64,000 nucleotides of DNA from JABDMH01 sp965223165. Lineage in GTDB: Bacteria; Bacteroidota; Bacteroidia; Chitinophagales; Saprospiraceae. The DNA lies in NCBI GenBank assembly GCA_965223165.1, contig CBDCVQ010000012.1:3212-67211 (forward strand), read 5' to 3'. A program made the position numbers and the translations under genes. This document shows positions 62,501 to 64,000 of the stretch, piece by piece. Numbering within the stretch: position 1 is the first letter of the stretch; every line of letters starts with the position of its first letter. The notes beneath the pieces were generated by a model. It saw only the letters and a list, made by a program, of their open reading frames with translations, made no database searches and was not told the DNA's origin.

Positions 62501-64000
62501 GGTCATTGTCGGTACACCGACTAATGACGGATGCAACTATACCGTCACTCACAAATACTGGGCTACCGACCAGTGCCTCAACTCCGATACTTGCTATCAG
62601 ACCTTCACCTGGATCGTGGACAATGCCGCACCCACCAACAACGATTGTGACGCAGGTGGTGATCTAGGATGCAACCCAGCAGCTTCCGCTTATGCCGCTG
62701 ATGACTTCCCCACTTGGTCCGATGCCTGTAATTTCTCCTCCGGGGTCATTGTCGGTACACCGACTAATGACGGATGCAACTATACCGTCACTCACAAATA
62801 CTGGGCTACCGACCAATGCCTCAACTCCGATACTTGCTATCAGACATTCACCTGGATCGAGGACAATGCCGCACCCACCAACAACGATTGCGATGCGGGT
62901 GGTGATCTAGGATGCAACCCAGCGGCGGCTGCCTACGCGGCTGATGACTTCCCCACTTGGTCCGATGCCTGCAATTTCTCCTCGGGCGTCATCACAGGTA
63001 CGCCGACCAATGACGGATGTAACTACACGGTCATCCATAAGTATTGGGCTACCGATGAGTGCCTCAACTCCGATACTTGCTACCAGACATTCACCTGGAT
63101 CGAAGACAATGCCGCACCCACCAACAACGATTGCGATGCGGGTGGTGATCTAGGATGCAACCCAGCGGCGGCTGCCTACGCGGCTGATGACTTCCCCACT
63201 TGGTCCGATGCCTGCAATTTCTCCTCGGGCGTCATCACAGGTACGCCGACCAATGACGGATGTAACTACACAGTCATCCATAAGTATTGGGCTACCGATG
63301 AGTGCCTCAACTCCGATACTTGCTACCAGACATTCACCTGGATCGAAGACAATGCCGCACCCAATAACAACGATTGCGACGCCAGTGGTGATCTAGGTTG
63401 CAATCCGGCGGCTTCTGCTTATGCCGCCGACGATCCACCCTCTTGGACCGATGCGTGCAACTTTAATTCGGGCGTCATCACAGGTACGCCGACCAATGAT
63501 GGATGTAACTACACAGTCATCCATAAGTATTGGGCTACCGATGAGTGTCTCAACTCCGATACCTGTTATCAGACATTCACTTGGATCGAGGACAATGCCG
63601 CACCCACCAACAACGATTGTGACGCGGGTGATGATCTAGGCTGCAATCCGGCGGCGGCTGCCTACGCGGCTGATGACTTCCCCACTTGGTCCGATGCCTG
63701 TAATTTCTCCTCCGGGGTCATTGTCGGTACACCGACTAATGACGGATGCAACTATACCGTCACTCACAAATACTGGGCTACCGACCAGTGCCTCAACTCC
63801 GATACCTGCTATCAGACATTCACCTGGATCGAGGACAATGCCGCACCCACTAACAACGATTGTGACGCGGGTGATGATCTAGGCTGCAATCCGGCGACGG
63901 CTGCCTACGCGGCTGATGACTTCCCCACTTGGTCCGATGCCTGTAATTTCTCCTCCGGGGTCATTGTCGGTACACCGACTAACAATGGATGCAACTACAC
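59559..64000 (+). CDS. Giant cysteine-rich repeat protein 5, partial (runs off the window)
   Basis: The frame is open from the ATG at 59559 (MRNPNSLPKVVLLVLSIFCL) to the window end, at least 1480 codons without a stop. The signal peptide (cleavage near SIYAQ), N-terminal module (VSGSVNNGNGDAWSPDCY), PKD domain (TPYSYSWDFGDGGS) and cysteine-rich module (LTVTCPNPSTFNLTCNDAMP) follow the protein at 41329 almost residue by residue. From about residue 379 it is a repeat array of the same 81-residue HYR-like unit, in a GGDLGC/WIEDN subtype. A C-terminal block with T9SS sorting domain is expected beyond the window by analogy but is not seen. Confidence 0.93.
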   Translation, partial: MRNPNSLPKVVLLVLSIFCLATTSSIYAQSSTCVSGSVNNGNGDAWSPDCYLNNTCGLSGNPCQANDVNVLGAFIADINGDPIEPCNLGSSVQGYLWATFENGSGSDRYAVRVYGEVLINGVFSGTTINTCAFDAITSGAIEDRFLFGPLNWTCGDALSLRNLWIAWDTDAGSTCANTTDCGDYPNSKCFKNINLIGVNILVPNFDVECGAANLEFCFSDMTMGGTPYTQGGMTPYSYSWDFGDGGSSTLEDPCHTFADIGPHTIRLDVTDSLGVTASVMRTIRLDTFNCCNLTVTCPNPSTFNLTCNDAMPDCTDTEADFEALTGASIETPCSTVVITCDDNGSICAGQIIRVITIDDGRTMETCTLTYNFSQPPLMTTCPSGGDLSCNPAASDYAADDVPTWTGGCNVVTTGIIAGTPTNDGCNYTVTHKYWATDACGNTDTCYQTFTWIEDNAAPTNNDCDAGGDLGCNPAAAAYAADDPPSWTDACNFSSGVIEGTPTNDGCNYTVTHKYWATDECLNSDTCYQTFTWIEDNAAPTNNDCDAGGDLGCNPAAAAYAADDPPSWTDVCNFSSGVITGTPTNDGCNYTVIHKYWATDECLNSDTCYQTFTWIEDNAAPTNNDCDAGGDLGCNPAAAAYAADDFPTWSDACNFSSGVIVGTPTNDGCNYTVTHKYWATDQCLNSDTCYQTFTWIEDNAAPTNNDCDAGDDLGCNPAAAAYAADDFPTWSDACNFSSGVIVGTPTNDGCNYTVTHKYWATDQCLNSDTCYQTFTWIEDNAAPTNNDCDAGGDLGCNPAASAYAADDVPTWTDACNFSSGVIEGTPTNDGCNYTVTHKYWATDECLNSDTCYQTFTWIEDNTAPTNNDCDAGGDLGCNPAASAYAADDPPAWTDACNFNSGVITGTPTNDGCNYTVTHKYWATDECLNSDTCYQTFTWIEDNTAPTNNDCDAGGDLGCNPAAAAYAADDAPTWSDACNFSSGVIVGTPTNDGCNYTVTHKYWATDQCLNSDTCYQTFTWIVDNAAPTNNDCDAGGDLGCNPAASAYAADDFPTWSDACNFSSGVIVGTPTNDGCNYTVTHKYWATDQCLNSDTCYQTFTWIEDNAAPTNNDCDAGGDLGCNPAAAAYAADDFPTWSDACNFSSGVITGTPTNDGCNYTVIHKYWATDECLNSDTCYQTFTWIEDNAAPTNNDCDAGGDLGCNPAAAAYAADDFPTWSDACNFSSGVITGTPTNDGCNYTVIHKYWATDECLNSDTCYQTFTWIEDNAAPNNNDCDASGDLGCNPAASAYAADDPPSWTDACNFNSGVITGTPTNDGCNYTVIHKYWATDECLNSDTCYQTFTWIEDNAAPTNNDCDAGDDLGCNPAAAAYAADDFPTWSDACNFSSGVIVGTPTNDGCNYTVTHKYWATDQCLNSDTCYQTFTWIEDNAAPTNNDCDAGDDLGCNPATAAYAADDFPTWSDACNFSSGVIVGTPTNNGCNY
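60693..64000 (+). repeat. 243-bp repeat array, at least 13 complete units
   Basis: The first unit is slightly longer, as in the array at 42463; twelve more complete units of 243 bp and part of another reach the window end. Units contain CDAGGDLGCNPAAAAYAADD and HKYWATDECLNSDTC, with six cysteines each. Two subtypes alternate in blocks: DFPTWSDACNFSSGVIVG with ATDQC, and DPPSWTDACNFSSGVIEG or VITG with ATDEC. Confidence 0.95.

Noticed and set aside
42463..64000. Regular repeats considered as CRISPR or noncoding satellite
   Set aside because: Units are 237-243 bp, contiguous without spacers, in frame, and encode a conserved cysteine pattern.
1..64000. tRNA, rRNA, insertion sequence or integrase genes
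   Set aside because: None was recognised by reading; a tRNA scan or transposase profile search could still find a short or degenerate one.

Overview
The window (64 kb, moderately GC-rich, AT-rich only between some genes) looks like a chromosome segment of a free-living, probably aquatic member of the Bacteroidota, most likely close to the Saprospiria/Lewinella type. The basis is: several proteins ending in a type IX secretion (T9SS, Por) C-terminal sorting domain, very large cysteine-rich repeat proteins with PKD, HYR, SprB-like and SdrD-like modules, TAnnTTTG-type -7 promoter boxes, and a eukaryote-like type II glutamine synthetase. The taxonomic call is inference from gene content. I saw no rRNA, tRNA, CRISPR array, insertion sequence or prophage gene.

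Left part (1-27.3 kb), mostly housekeeping: a secreted 11-Asp-box beta-propeller protein overlapping a mogA-like molybdenum cofactor gene; a small exported protein; dihydrolipoyl dehydrogenase; a T9SS-secreted myeloperoxidase-like heme peroxidase; an HMG-CoA-lyase-like enzyme; a complete leucine operon leuA-leuC-leuD-leuB bracketed by two paralogous minus-strand helical-repeat genes; a nitrogen block (PII protein, ammonium transporter, beta-barrel protein, glutamine synthetase II); an HhH/outer-membrane-type protein; and a minus-strand group of ArsR regulator, rhodanese, YeiH-type transporter and a small membrane protein that suggests sulfur handling.

Right part (28.2-64 kb) is a cluster of five very large secreted proteins (1345, 1935, 2015, about 3600 and more than 1480 residues), all on the plus strand and interrupted only by a D-aminoacylase-like gene. 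They share a modular plan: signal peptide, N-terminal module (often with PKD), a central tandem array that differs from gene to gene, then, in the four complete genes, a shared C-terminal block with an SdrD-like segment and a T9SS sorting domain. The arrays are 28 exact 237-bp HYR units, 10 units of 243 bp, at least 13 units of 243 bp (running off the window), and nine units of about 250 bp in a 510-bp higher-order pattern. Nearly all units carry six cysteines. Three of the genes share a leader motif about 310-320 nt before an identical start (ATGAGAAACCCG). This cluster is the most unusual part of the window and looks like a surface-adhesin or cell-envelope matrix locus whose repeat cores are being homogenised and resized.
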